Source: Cupriavidus laharis
GTDB taxonomy: Bacteria > Pseudomonadota > Gammaproteobacteria > Burkholderiales > Burkholderiaceae
Length of the DNA stretch: 64,000 bases
Direction: 5' to 3'
NCBI RefSeq assembly: GCF_914271435.1
Contig: NZ_CAJZAI010000002.1
Span: 124,001 to 188,000, forward strand
Below the pieces are notes generated by a model that made no database searches, was not told where the DNA came from, and saw only the letters and a program-made list of their open reading frames with translations. The translations under genes and the position numbers were made by a program. Positions 8,617-18,320 of this stretch are shown piece by piece. Position 1 is the stretch's first letter; every line of letters begins with the position of its first letter.

Positions 8617-9606
8617 ATGGAAGTCCTCGTCCAGCCGCTGGGCAAACGCCTCGACGTTGCCGGCGGCGAGAACCTGCTGACCGCGCTGCAGAAGCACGAC
8701 ATCCCTATTTCGTACAGCTGCATGGCGGGCCGCTGCGGCACCTGCCGCTGCCGTGTGATCGACGGAGATATTCACGAGGCCGGCGGCTACGCGTTCCACA
8801 ACGCCGACCACAGCGCGCAGCGCCACGTGCTGGCATGCCAGTCGGTCGTGACGGGGAACTGCACCATCGAAATCCCCGAGCCCGACGAGGTGGTCGTGCA
8901 CCCTGCGCGCATCGTCAAGGCGACCGTCACCGCGCTGGCCGATCTCACCCACGATATCCGCATGATCCGGCTCGCGCCGTCCAAGGCGCTGTCGTTCTCG
9001 CCGGGCCAGTACGCGATGCTGCAGTTCACGCCGGACCATATCCGCCCGTACTCCATGGCGCGCCTGGCCAGTGACGGCGAGCTGGAATTCCATGTGCGGC
9101 TGGTGCCCGACGGCCGGGTCACCAGCTACATCCGCAACACGCTGAAGGTTGGCGACGCGGTTCGCGTCAGCGGCCCGCTCGGCACGTCATACCTGCGCAC
9201 GCGCAACGACGATCCGATTCTCTGCATCGCAGGCGGCACCGGGCTGGCCCCCGTGCTGTCGATCGTGCGCGGCGCGATTGCGGCGGAGCTGCCCAACCCG
9301 ATCCATGTCTACTTCGGTGTGCGCTCGCCGCGCGACGCCTATGGGCTTGACTGGCTGCGCGAGCTTTCGCAACGGCATCCACGGCTGCGCGTCGACATCG
9401 TGTCGACAATCCCGGGCGACGACACCGGATTGCGCACGGGCCTGGTCACCGAGGCCGTCGCGGCCGATTTCACCGACCTGCAGGGCTGGCGCGCCTACCT
9501 GTGCGGCGCGCCGCCGATGGTGGACGCAGCCACGCTGCTCCTGCGCAGCAAGGGCGTGCAGCCCGCGCACATCTACGCAGACGCCTTCTACGCGACCGGC
9601 ACCTGA
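8617..9606 (+). CDS. nagAa: Salicylate 5-hydroxylase ferredoxin reductase component
   Basis: 329-residue electron-transfer flavoprotein. Plant-type [2Fe-2S] domain at 1-90 with CMAGRCGTCRC and a fourth Cys in VLACQSV, then an FAD domain (RPYSMARL) and an NAD(P)H domain (CIAGGTGLAPVLSIV, ending YLCGAPPMVDA). The order and sequence match NagAa/NdoR, which pass electrons from NAD(P)H to a Rieske ferredoxin shared by naphthalene and salicylate oxygenases. First gene of nagAa-nagG-nagH-nagAb, with 33 bp to nagG. No naphthalene dioxygenase genes lie nearby, so here it probably serves only the salicylate enzyme. Confidence 0.92.
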   Translation: MEVLVQPLGKRLDVAGGENLLTALQKHDIPISYSCMAGRCGTCRCRVIDGDIHEAGGYAFHNADHSAQRHVLACQSVVTGNCTIEIPEPDEVVVHPARIVKATVTALADLTHDIRMIRLAPSKALSFSPGQYAMLQFTPDHIRPYSMARLASDGELEFHVRLVPDGRVTSYIRNTLKVGDAVRVSGPLGTSYLRTRNDDPILCIAGGTGLAPVLSIVRGAIAAELPNPIHVYFGVRSPRDAYGLDWLRELSQRHPRLRVDIVSTIPGDDTGLRTGLVTEAVAADFTDLQGWRAYLCGAPPMVDAATLLLRSKGVQPAHIYADAFYATGT

Positions 9607-9639
9607 CAACCCCGCCACATCCAGAGGACCACCACAACG

Positions 9640-10908
9640 ATGGAGACGACATCCATGGCCAGCGACCCCACACAAGACCGGCCTGTATGGGCCGACGACG
9701 GCATCAGCCGCATCCCGTTCCGCATCTACACGGACCAGCAGCTCTACCAGCGCGAGCTGGAACGGTTCTTCTACCAGGGCCACTGGAACTACGTGGGCCT
9801 GGAAGCTGAAATCCCGAATCCGGGCGACTTCAAGCGGACCACGATCGGCGAGCGCTCTGTCATCCTCGTGCGCGACCAGGAAGGCGGGATCAACGTCGTC
9901 GAGAACGTCTGCGCACACCGGGGCATGAAGTTCTGCCGTGAGCGCAGTGGCAACCGCAAGGATTTCCACTGCCCCTACCACCAGTGGAACTACAACCTGA
10001 AAGGCGACCTGCAAGGCGTGCCGTTCCGCCGTGGCGTCAAGCAGGACGGCAAGGTCAACGGCGGCATGCCTGCCGACTTCAAGCCGCAGGACCATGGCCT
10101 GACGCAACTGAAGGTCGCCACGCGCGGCGGCGTGGTGTTCGCCTCGTTCGACCATAGAGTGGAGCCGCTGGAGGACTACCTCGGGCCGGAGATCCTCGGC
10201 TACTTCGACCGTCTCTTCAATGGCCGCAAGCTGAAGGTCCTCGGCTACAACAAGCAGCGCATTCCGGGCAACTGGAAGCTGATGCAGGAGAACATCAAGG
10301 ACCCGTACCATCCCGGACTGCTGCACACGTGGTTCGTCACGTTCGGCCTCTGGCGCGCGGACAACAAGGCGCGCCTGGTCATGGACCCGCAGTTCCGCCA
10401 TGCCGCGATGGTCTCCACGCGCGGCCAGGGCGGCAAGGGCGAAGTGACATCAGGTGTGGCCAGCTTCAAGGACCAGATGACGCTGCAGGACGACCGCATC
10501 CTCGACATCGTCCACGAGCCCTGGTGGGGTGACCCGACCGCCGTGATGATGACGGTCTTCCCGAGCGTGATCTTCCAGCAGCAGGTGAACTCGGTATCGA
10601 CGCGCCACATCCAGCCCAACGGACCGGACTCCTTCGACTTCGTCTGGACGCACTTCGGCTTCGAGGACGACACAGAGGAAATGACGCGCCGCCGCCTGCG
10701 GCAGGCCAACCTCTTCGGTCCCGCCGGCTTTGTCTCCGCCGACGACGGCGAGGTCATCGAATGCTCGCAGGAAGGGTTCTCGCAGAAGCCGTGGCATCGC
10801 GTGGTCGCGGAACTTGGTGGAAGGACCGCCGAGAATACGGAACACATGGTCACCGAGACGCTGATCCGCGGCATGTACGCCTACTGGCGCAAAGTGATGG
10901 AGATCTGA
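9640..10908 (+). CDS. nagG: Salicylate 5-hydroxylase, large oxygenase subunit
   Basis: 422-residue Rieske non-haem iron oxygenase alpha subunit. Rieske cluster ligands are in CAHRGMKF and CPYHQW (about residues 92-115). The mononuclear iron motif is [12 protein letters not shown], with the two His and a later Asp expected as ligands. The long stretch [19 protein letters not shown] is nearly the same as in NagG of Ralstonia sp. U2, which converts salicylate to gentisate (2,5-dihydroxybenzoate). Two in-frame starts are possible (9640, 9655); the second has GGAG 9 nt upstream. The substrate could also be a related 2-hydroxybenzoate or anthranilate, but similarity to NagG is strong. Confidence 0.92.
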   Translation: METTSMASDPTQDRPVWADDGISRIPFRIYTDQQLYQRELERFFYQGHWNYVGLEAEIPNPGDFKRTTIGERSVILVRDQEGGINVVENVCAHRGMKFCRERSGNRKDFHCPYHQWNYNLKGDLQGVPFRRGVKQDGKVNGGMPADFKPQDHGLTQLKVATRGGVVFASFDHRVEPLEDYLGPEILGYFDRLFNGRKLKVLGYNKQRIPGNWKLMQENIKDPYHPGLLHTWFVTFGLWRADNKARLVMDPQFRHAAMVSTRGQGGKGEVTSGVASFKDQMTLQDDRILDIVHEPWWGDPTAVMMTVFPSVIFQQQVNSVSTRHIQPNGPDSFDFVWTHFGFEDDTEEMTRRRLRQANLFGPAGFVSADDGEVIECSQEGFSQKPWHRVVAELGGRTAENTEHMVTETLIRGMYAYWRKVMEI

Positions 10909-10912
10909 CGAC

Positions 10913-11383
10913 ATGGACTTCCCGACGTATCACTCCCTGCTGTCGCTTTACGCCGACTATGCGAGCGCCGTGGACCAGGGCGAATGGGACCGCTGGCCCG
11001 ACTTCTTTACCGACGATTGCCTCTACCGCATCCAGCCGCGCGAGAACTTCGAACGCGGCCTGCCGCTGGCCACCATGTCGCTCGAGAGCAAGGGCATGCT
11101 CAGGGACCGCGTCTTCGGCATCCGCGAAACGCTGTTCCACGACCCGTATTACCAGCGCCACATAACGGGCGCGCCGCTGGTCCGCGAAAGCACCGACGCC
11201 TACATCGTCGCCGAAGCGAACTACGTGGTGCTGCGCACCAAGCCTGACCAGATCAGCGACGTGTTCAATGCGGGCCGCTATCTCGACAGGATCGTGCGCA
11301 CGCCGGAAGGCCTGCGCTTCGCCTCGCGTCTGTGCATCTTCGACAGCGAGATGATTCCCAACTCGCTGATCTACCCCATCTAG
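10913..11383 (+). CDS. nagH: Salicylate 5-hydroxylase, small oxygenase subunit
   Basis: 156-residue beta subunit of a ring-hydroxylating oxygenase (SnoaL/NTF2-like cone fold), starting [20 protein letters not shown]. Length and sequence fit NagH (about 160 residues). It starts 4 nt after the nagG stop, so translation is coupled. The small subunit is structural in the alpha3beta3 hexamer and carries no metal site. Neighbours confirm the role. Confidence 0.9.
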   Translation: MDFPTYHSLLSLYADYASAVDQGEWDRWPDFFTDDCLYRIQPRENFERGLPLATMSLESKGMLRDRVFGIRETLFHDPYYQRHITGAPLVRESTDAYIVAEANYVVLRTKPDQISDVFNAGRYLDRIVRTPEGLRFASRLCIFDSEMIPNSLIYPI

Positions 11384-11406
11384 ACAGGAAAATAGGAGAC
11401 AAACCC

Positions 11407-11721
11407 ATGACAGAAACCTGGATCGAAGCAGCCCCGCTCGCCAGCGTACCGCAGGACGATGTGATTGCCGTGCAAGTACAAGGCCGGGAGATCGCCCTGT
11501 ACGGCATCGATGGCGAGGTATTCGCCACCGACAACCTCTGCACGCACGGGCATGCTCGGCTCTGCGACGGATTCCTCGATGGTCACGAGATCGAGTGCCC
11601 GCTGCACCAGGGCAAGTTTGATGTGCGGAGCGGTGCGGCGATGTGCGCGCCGTTGACTGAGGCGATACGCGCGTATCCGGTGAGGATCGAAGGGGACAAG
11701 GTGTTTCTCGACCTGGGCTGA
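11407..11721 (+). CDS. nagAb: Rieske ferredoxin of the salicylate 5-hydroxylase
   Basis: 104-residue soluble Rieske-type ferredoxin. Cluster ligands lie in CTHGHARLC and CPLHQGKF, spaced C-x-H-N15/17-C-x2-H as in NagAb/NdoA. It carries electrons from the NagAa reductase to NagG. TAGGAG lies about 6-8 nt before the ATG. Last gene of the operon; a hairpin follows at 11735-11753. The genes for gentisate ring cleavage (nagI, nagK, nagL) are not in the window and must lie elsewhere if the pathway is complete. Confidence 0.92.
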   Translation: MTETWIEAAPLASVPQDDVIAVQVQGREIALYGIDGEVFATDNLCTHGHARLCDGFLDGHEIECPLHQGKFDVRSGAAMCAPLTEAIRAYPVRIEGDKVFLDLG

Positions 11722-11734
11722 CCATGCGCCGACG

Positions 11735-11753
11735 GCCGCAGTCCGCCTGCGGC
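11735..11753 (+). terminator. Hairpin after the nag operon
   Basis: Perfect stem GCCGCAG-TCCGC-CTGCGGC, 14 nt after the nagAb stop. No T-run follows, so it is a weak or Rho-assisted end, or a processing barrier. A TACAAT box just after it (about 11761-11766) may be the -10 of the next gene. Confidence 0.4.
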
Positions 11754-11793
11754 GTGGCGCTACAATGCCTGCCCAGCCCCGAAATCACCCGCC

Positions 11794-12015
11794 ATGCCGC
11801 CGGACAGCGACTCCCTTCTCCTGCTCGTCACCCGCCAGATGCCATTCGGCAAACACAAAGGGACGCTGATCGCCGACCTGCCCGGCAACTACCTGAACTG
11901 GTTCGCGCGGGAGGGATTTCCGCCCGGCGAAATCGGCCGCCTGCTGGCGCTGATGCACGAACTCGACCACAACGGACTGACGGGCCTGCTGAAGCCGCTG
12001 CGCGGCAGAGTCTGA
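11794..12015 (+). CDS. DUF3820 family protein
   Basis: 73 residues with the family signature MPFGKHKGTLIADLPGNYLNWF and FPPGEIGRLLALMHELDHNGL, the full length of a DUF3820 protein. Found widely in proteobacteria as a small soluble protein; some members are described as quorum-sensing-regulated virulence factors, but no biochemical role is settled. It stands alone, convergent with the chemoreceptor gene downstream (40 bp gap). Confidence 0.8.
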   Translation: MPPDSDSLLLLVTRQMPFGKHKGTLIADLPGNYLNWFAREGFPPGEIGRLLALMHELDHNGLTGLLKPLRGRV

Positions 12016-12055
12016 AGGTTCGCACACCGACCGACCTCGCAGCTTCCGACTCATT

Positions 12056-13609
12056 CTAACGAATGGCAGGCGCCAGCTTGAACACGCTGACGGCACGTGC
12101 GAGGTTGCTCGCCTGATCCCGCATCGACTGGGCTGCTGCGGATGCCTGCTCGACCAGCGCGGCATTCTGCTGCGTCACCTCGTCGATCTGCGTGACAGCC
12201 TGGTTGACCTGCTCGATGCCAGAACTCTGCTCCTGCGTGGCGGCGGTGATCTCGGCCATGAGATCGGTCACTCGCCTGACACTCTGAACGATCTCGCCCA
12301 TGGTGCTGCCAGCCTGTCCCACCAGATCGCTGCCCTGGTCGACCCTTGCGACGGAGTCGTCGATCAGGGACTTGATCTCCTTCGCGGCCGCAGCCGAACG
12401 CTGCGCCAGGCTACGCACTTCGCCAGCCACGACGGCGAAGCCGCGTCCCTGCTCGCCGGCGCGCGCGGCTTCCACCGCCGCATTCAACGCGAGGATATTG
12501 GTCTGGAACGCAATGCCCTCGATCACGCCGATGATGTCGGCAATCCTACGCGACGATTCGTTGATCGCACCCATCGTGTCGACCACCTGCGACACCACCT
12601 CGCCGCCCCGGGCAGCTACCTGCGAGGCGGACGCTGCAAGCTGGTTGGCCTGGCGCGCGTTGTCGGTGTTCTGCCTGACCGTGGACGTCAGTTCCTCCAC
12701 GGATGCCGCAGTCTCTTCCAGCGAACTCGCCTGCTCTTCGGTGCGGGACGACAAGTCGAGATTGCCTGCGGCGATCTGGTCCGAGGCAGAGAGCACTGCC
12801 GTGGAGCCATCGCGGACGTCGGTGACGATCCGGCTGAGGTTATCCTGCATCGTTTGCATCGCGCCCAGCAAGCGACCGACTTCGTCCTGCGATTCGGTGC
12901 GGATCTTCGACGTCAGGTTGCCGCCCGCAACGTTCTGGACCACTTCCACCGCATGCGCAACCGGCCCGGTGATGGACCGCGTAATCCAGCCCGCGATCAG
13001 CAAGCCAAGGATCGCGACGGCGATGCCGCAAGCGATGACGATGCGCGATGAGGTCTCGGCGTCCGCCTCGATTGCCGTACCGCGTTCGCGCGCCAGCTTC
13101 GCCTGGAACCGGGCAAGCTCGCCGACAGATCCCTGCAAGGCGTCGAGCACCGGCAGTGTTTCCGACTTCAGCAGGTTCAGCGCCTGGTCGCGCTGGCCCT
13201 CCGACAGCAATTTGTCCACGCGTGAGAATGACTGGACGTAATCGGCACGCGAACGCTTGACCCTGGCCAGCAGTGCCTTGCCCTCCGGCAATACGACCAG
13301 GCTGTCCAGCGTCTGCAAGGCTTCGGTGATGGCCTTCTTGTTACCGTCGACATGAGCGCGGAGTTCAGCCATGGCTTTCTCGTCCCCGGCGAAAAAGAGC
13401 TCCATGGTGCGCCGTGCATTTGCCGCGACGCGCGCATTCACGGTTGCCGCCGCATCCGATTTGACCCAGTCGCTGCGCAGGATATTCTCGACTTCTCCGC
13501 CGAGCGTGTGCAGGCTCGATATTGCCAACCCGATATTCACAAGCATCAGCAGCATGACACCGGAAAATCCCAGCATGAGACGGGGGCCGATGTTGATCTT
13601 TTTCAGCAT
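12056..13609 (-). CDS. Methyl-accepting chemotaxis protein
   Basis: 517-residue chemoreceptor. Membrane helix at about 13-32, a periplasmic four-helix-bundle ligand domain (about 35-190), a second membrane helix (IVIACGIAVAILGLLIAGW, about 190-208), HAMP domain, then the cytoplasmic hairpin with the highly conserved tip ALNAAVEAARAGEQGRGFAVVAGEVRSLAQRSA (cited by its ends, residues about 375-405). Ends without a CheR-tethering NWETF pentapeptide. Stands alone with no che genes; a possible Fnr/Anr box lies about 210 bp upstream. The ligand is not predictable. Confidence 0.93.
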   Translation of the reverse strand: MLKKINIGPRLMLGFSGVMLLMLVNIGLAISSLHTLGGEVENILRSDWVKSDAAATVNARVAANARRTMELFFAGDEKAMAELRAHVDGNKKAITEALQTLDSLVVLPEGKALLARVKRSRADYVQSFSRVDKLLSEGQRDQALNLLKSETLPVLDALQGSVGELARFQAKLARERGTAIEADAETSSRIVIACGIAVAILGLLIAGWITRSITGPVAHAVEVVQNVAGGNLTSKIRTESQDEVGRLLGAMQTMQDNLSRIVTDVRDGSTAVLSASDQIAAGNLDLSSRTEEQASSLEETAASVEELTSTVRQNTDNARQANQLAASASQVAARGGEVVSQVVDTMGAINESSRRIADIIGVIEGIAFQTNILALNAAVEAARAGEQGRGFAVVAGEVRSLAQRSAAAAKEIKSLIDDSVARVDQGSDLVGQAGSTMGEIVQSVRRVTDLMAEITAATQEQSSGIEQVNQAVTQIDEVTQQNAALVEQASAAAQSMRDQASNLARAVSVFKLAPAIR

Positions 13610-13819
13610 GGATAGAATTCTTCAGTCTTTCAATAACGTGAGGTGGCTGGCATGCCAGCACTGCCGCTTGATGCCTCGATCCGGCCCCGCATGAACAGGC
13701 GAGCGCCGCCAAACGGCACGGCACACACCTGTCCCCTCCCCAATTACTGCCTGTGTTTATCAAAGGAATATCGACGCATCCCTTGGCAGGATTATGGGTG
13801 GCTTGTACTCGAATCAGAC

Positions 13820-13833
13820 TTGACCTGAATCAA
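13820..13833. promoter_or_regulatory. Candidate Fnr/Anr box upstream of the chemoreceptor
   Basis: TTGAC-CTGA-ATCAA matches 9 of 10 bases of the Fnr/Anr consensus TTGAT-N4-ATCAA. It lies about 210 bp upstream of the chemoreceptor start and about 80 bp beyond the end of the small-RNA candidate. I see no clear promoter at the expected distance, so it may be accidental. Confidence 0.3.
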
Positions 13834-13896
13834 TCAGGCACTTGCCTTATCCGGTTCCCTGAAAATGGTTTTCGAATGACTTAAGCAGTCGAGAAC

Positions 13897-13927
13897 AAAA
13901 AGCCCGCACACCTTACGGTGCACAGGC
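13897..13927 (-). terminator. Intrinsic terminator, minus strand
   Basis: On the minus strand an 11-bp stem (GCCTGTGCACC / GGTGTGCGGGC, three G-T pairs) with a GTAA loop is followed directly by TTTTTG. Read on the plus strand no T-run follows, so the direction is minus. It ends the small-RNA candidate. Confidence 0.75.
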
Positions 13928-13993
13928 CTGCTTCATTTCAGTGGCTTATTTCCGGCAGGTTTACCTGCCATCAAGCATTGATAAATCAGAAAA

Positions 13994-14021
13994 TCCGATT
14001 AATTTCCGATCAACTTCCGAT
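13994..14021. repeat. Three direct repeats of TCCGAT at 11-bp spacing
   Basis: TCCGAT occurs at 13994, 14005 and 14016, each 11 bp apart, with AT-rich bases between. On the minus strand these are the AUCGGA motifs of the candidate RNA. Alternatively they could be half-sites of a DNA-binding protein on one face of the helix. Confidence 0.5.
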
Positions 14022-14069
14022 TACGTGAATATGGTTCAGTTATATCGGCATGAGCGCGCCGCATTTTAT

Positions 14070-14085
14070 CCCTACCAAAGTAGGG
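14070..14085. promoter_or_regulatory. Perfect palindrome CCCTAC-N4-GTAGGG, likely operator
   Basis: CCCTAC-CAAA-GTAGGG is a perfect 6+4+6 dyad, the size and layout of NarL/FixJ-type response-regulator operators. If the TATAAC box at 14038-14043 is the -10 of the minus-strand RNA, the dyad is centred near -47, suited to activation. It could also serve the plus-strand gene at 14331. The cognate regulator is unknown. Confidence 0.5.
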
Positions 14086-14330
14086 GGGCTGCCTGAATCG
14101 CCGGAACACGGCGGGCTGGCCGGGACGCCAGATCCCCGGCCGCCGGGTGGCCCGCTTCATGCCGCGGAAAGCCGTCTCCGGCTGGGTGGACGCGGTGTAC
14201 TCTACAGGATCCGCCGCCCATGACGCGCTGGACTCATGGGAGCGGGCATCTTCCACCGCCTCGCTCCGACATCGCAGCCGCGCCCCTGGGCAGCCTTGCC
14301 AAAGGCACCCCGACTGACAGGAGAACGCCA

Positions 14331-15215
14331 ATGACTTCCACCACCTCCTCCCGTAGACAGGCATTCCGCCAGCAGGTCGCATCGAAGAAGGGCCTGCTCA
14401 TGCCCGGCGCGTTCAACGCCATGAGCGCAAGGGTGATTGAAGACCTCGGCTTCAAGGCGGTCTACCTGACCGGCGCCGGTGTCACGAACATGTCATTCGG
14501 CCTGCCCGACCTTGGCTTCATGGGCCTGAGCGACATTGCCGAGCACACGGCGCGGGTGCGCGATGCCGTTGACCTGCCGCTACTCGTGGATGCCGACACC
14601 GGATTCGGCAATGCGCTGAACGTGCGGCATGCGGTGCGCACGCTGGAACGCGCGGGGGCGGATGCCATCCAGCTCGAGGACCAGGTGATGCCGAAGAAAT
14701 GCGGGCACTTCGCCGGCAAGCACGTCGTCGGCACGGACGAGATGGTGGCCAAGATCCGCGCCGCGACCGATGCGCGTGATGATCCCGATTTCCAGATCGT
14801 TGCGCGCACGGACGCTGCCGCCGTGCACGGCATCGAAGACGCCATCGAGCGTGGACACCGCTTTGCCGAAGCCGGTGCCGATATCCTCTTTCTCGAGGCA
14901 GTCGAAGACCTCTCCGATATCTCGCGGCTGCCCGGCCTGTTCGATGTGCCGCTGCTGATCAATATCGTCATCGGCGGCAAGACCCCCGTGCAAGGCCGCG
15001 ACGCGCTGGAGCGCCTTGGCTACGGGCTCGTGCTCTACGCCAACGCCGCACTGCAGGGCGCCGTGCGCGGCATGCAGCAGGCGCTCGGCAACCTGCAGTC
15101 GAACGGCCAGATGGACGAGGACCCGGCCATCGTGGCGCCCTTCAGCGAACGCCAGCGCCTGGTCAGGAAGCCGATGTACGACGAACTCGAAGCGCGTTAC
15201 AAGACCGACGACTGA
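14331..15215 (+). CDS. Isocitrate lyase/PEP mutase superfamily enzyme
   Basis: 294-residue TIM-barrel protein. The N-terminal FRQQVASKKGLLMPGAFNAMSA, the Mg-binding DADTGFGNALNV, the ED in IQLEDQVMPKKCGH and the flexible-loop motif KKCGHFAGK are those of the PrpB/2,3-dimethylmalate lyase/oxaloacetate decarboxylase branch. These enzymes cleave or decarboxylate 2-hydroxy- or 2-oxo-dicarboxylates; the exact substrate cannot be read here. The loop Cys indicates a lyase rather than a phosphonate mutase. Start at 14331 with AGGAG 7 nt upstream. Stands alone; no prpC or acn neighbours. Confidence 0.85.
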   Translation: MTSTTSSRRQAFRQQVASKKGLLMPGAFNAMSARVIEDLGFKAVYLTGAGVTNMSFGLPDLGFMGLSDIAEHTARVRDAVDLPLLVDADTGFGNALNVRHAVRTLERAGADAIQLEDQVMPKKCGHFAGKHVVGTDEMVAKIRAATDARDDPDFQIVARTDAAAVHGIEDAIERGHRFAEAGADILFLEAVEDLSDISRLPGLFDVPLLINIVIGGKTPVQGRDALERLGYGLVLYANAALQGAVRGMQQALGNLQSNGQMDEDPAIVAPFSERQRLVRKPMYDELEARYKTDD

Positions 15216-15248
15216 GCGCCGGAATTGTCAGCCCGGCTCGGCCCCTGC

Positions 15249-16310
15249 CTACAATACCCGCCCGAACCACCACAACGACAGCAGCCCCGCACAAGCCGCC
15301 AGCAATGCCCCAGCCGCAGCAAAGAACGCCGTCACTTCAACCTGGTCGCGCTTGTCGAATGCGAGCCGCATGTTGAGCCCGCGGTACACCTTCTTCAAGC
15401 CGGCGGCGTCCTCGAGACGGAAGTACTCGGCTCCGGTGACATCGGCGACTTGCTTCAACACTTTTTCGTCGAGCCTGACGCGAGCCGACCAGCCGTCTGC
15501 CGACAGCACGACGCCTTCGGTCGTGCCGACGCCAACGGTATAGACACGCACGCCGTACATGGCTGCGAGCTGCGCGGCCTGTACCGCGCCGGGGCCTGCG
15601 TTGTTTTCTCCGTCGGAGAACAGGACGATCGCGCCCGAAGCATAGGAGCCCGGCGTCGCGGGATCGCCGTCGCCGGCCGCACCCGGCCTTTTCGCCTGCT
15701 CGACGTCGCCGCCGTTCATGAGGCGTTCGGCGTCGCTGGTCGTATCCGGCAGCAGCGTCGTGAGCGCGATGAGCAGGCCATTGCCCAGCGCTGTGCCGCC
15801 CTGGGGCTTCAGACCTTCGATCGCCGCCGTCACGTCATCCCTGCTGTGACTGGGCGCCTGTGCCAGCGCAGCCGCGCCCGCCATGGCAACCACACCCACG
15901 CTGACACCCGCCGGCTGGGCATCAATCAGCGCCTTTGCTGCCTGCTGGGCGGCACGGATGCGGCTTGGGCGGACATCCTGCGCGCGCATGCTGCCCGACA
16001 GGTCGATCACCAGAATCAGTGTCTTGATGCGCGACGGCAGCGTCATCACGGCCTGAGGGCGGGCAATGGCGAAGATCAGCGCGGTCAGCGCCAGCAGTGT
16101 CAGCGCGGCCGGCACATGGCGGCGCCAGCCCGTGCCACCCTTCATGGCGAAGCCGATGGATTTCAGCGCGGGATGGTTCATGGTCGCACGCCGCCGGCGC
16201 GCGTCGAGCCAGGCGTAGCCCGCGGCCAGCACCAGCACGAACGCGAGCAGCCACAGCATGCCGGGCCAGAGAAAGCTGAACAGGGGCAGCCGGTTCATCG
16301 TATCGGTCAT
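15249..16310 (-). CDS. VWA-domain membrane protein (BatA-like)
   Basis: 353 residues. Two N-terminal membrane helices (about 8-30 and 55-75), a von Willebrand A domain with an intact metal site (DLSGSM near residue 95, later Thr and Asp in GGTALGNG and LFSDGENN), and a C-terminal membrane helix (about 325-345). This is the BatA/aerotolerance-type layout. Its ATG overlaps the stop of the DUF58 gene by 4 nt. Last gene of the set protease, MoxR, DUF58, VWA. MoxR-VWA partners are thought to act together in protein maturation or envelope stress; the specific client is unknown. Confidence 0.88.
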   Translation of the reverse strand: MTDTMNRLPLFSFLWPGMLWLLAFVLVLAAGYAWLDARRRRATMNHPALKSIGFAMKGGTGWRRHVPAALTLLALTALIFAIARPQAVMTLPSRIKTLILVIDLSGSMRAQDVRPSRIRAAQQAAKALIDAQPAGVSVGVVAMAGAAALAQAPSHSRDDVTAAIEGLKPQGGTALGNGLLIALTTLLPDTTSDAERLMNGGDVEQAKRPGAAGDGDPATPGSYASGAIVLFSDGENNAGPGAVQAAQLAAMYGVRVYTVGVGTTEGVVLSADGWSARVRLDEKVLKQVADVTGAEYFRLEDAAGLKKVYRGLNMRLAFDKRDQVEVTAFFAAAGALLAACAGLLSLWWFGRVL

Positions 16311-17294
16311 GTTGCCCCCACGGCCACCCCTCTGGCCGCCCCTTGCCGGAAGCGGCGCTCGCGCGTGAACTGCAGCAGCGCCAGATCGATGGGCGCGTAG
16401 GTCGAGAGCGTCAGGCATTCCACGCCCGCGCGCGCGAAAGCGAGGCGCAGCTCGGTCTCGCGCGTCTCGGCGGCGGCGGCAAAGCGCTTGCGGAAGACGG
16501 GATCATGCGTGTCGACGAACATCTGCTCCGCGGTTTCGGCATCCTGCAGCACGACCAGCCCCAGGTCGGGCAAGGCCATCTCCAGCGGATCGACCAGCCG
16601 CACGGCGACGACTTCATGGCGCCGGGCCAGCATGGCGAGCGACGCCTGCCAGCCCGGGCTGCTGATGAAATCCGAGACGACGAACATCACCGAGCGCCGC
16701 TTGGCGACGGCACGCGCGCGCTCCAGCAGGTCGCGCAGCCGGGTCTCGCCCGGGCACACGGCCGGGGTCGCGTGCATGCGGTCCAGCAGGTGCAGCAACT
16801 GACGGCGCCCGGAGCGCGGCGGAATCATTGATGCGTCCACGTCGGTTGCCCCGCCGTAGAGCACGGCGCCGATACGGTTGCCATAGCGCGTCAGCAGCAA
16901 GGCCATGACGGTGGTGAAGTCGTGCAGCAGGTCTCGCTTGCGCACCGTGCCGGACCCGAATTCCACCGATCCGCTCAGGTCGAGCACGAACCAGGCCGAG
17001 AGGTCGCGGTCTTCTTGGAACTCGCGGACGTGCGGTGTCTGCAGCCGCGCCGTCACGTTCCAGTCGATATGCCGCACATCGTCGCCGGGACGGTATTCGC
17101 GCAGGTCGGCAAGATCCAGGCCGAAGCCTCGGAACAGCGTGCGGTAGTCGCCCTGCAGCAGCCCGTCGAGGCGCCGCACCACCGTCCATTCCAGGCGCCG
17201 CAACAGCGTCTCGGTCTGCCTTGCGCCGACGCTCGCGAGTGCCGCGCCCGAACGCGCGGCCTCGGTGGCAGCCGCCCCGGCGGCGCCCGGGCGC

Positions 17295-17317
<23 letters not shown>
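16307..17317 (-). CDS. DUF58 domain-containing protein
   Basis: 336 residues. Contains the DUF58 core YRPGDDVRHIDWNVTARL (about 95-112) and a following VWA-like fold (FVLDLSGSVEFG), as is usual for the middle partner in MoxR operons. No membrane helix. Overlaps the MoxR gene by 23 nt at its start and the VWA gene by 4 nt at its end, so the three are translated together. Role inferred from context: adaptor between the MoxR ATPase and the membrane VWA protein. Confidence 0.9.
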
Positions 17318-18308
<991 letters not shown>

Positions 18309-18320
18309 AGGCCTCCGCGT

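Larger units (their letters stand above)
13897..14056 (-). ncRNA. Candidate regulated small RNA
   Basis: A minus-strand transcript of roughly 135-160 nt is suggested by three signals. A strong intrinsic terminator sits at 13927-13897. Candidate -10 boxes are TATAAC (complement of 14038-14043) or TAAAAT (complement of 14063-14068). A perfect palindrome lies just upstream at 14070-14085. No minus-strand coding gene lies upstream to use that terminator. Within the RNA, AUCGGA occurs three times at exactly 11-nt spacing (complement of 13994-14021), a fourth GGA follows, and a perfect hairpin GGCAGG-UAAA-CCUGCC precedes the terminator. Repeated GGA motifs behind a response-regulator-like operator recall Rsm/Csr decoy RNAs; that role is inference. 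No known family recognised. Confidence 0.5.

Noticed and set aside
14062..14086. A sigma-54 promoter for the small-RNA candidate
   Set aside because: GG and GC elements on the minus strand are 12 bp apart rather than the required 10, so the sigma-54 pattern is not met.
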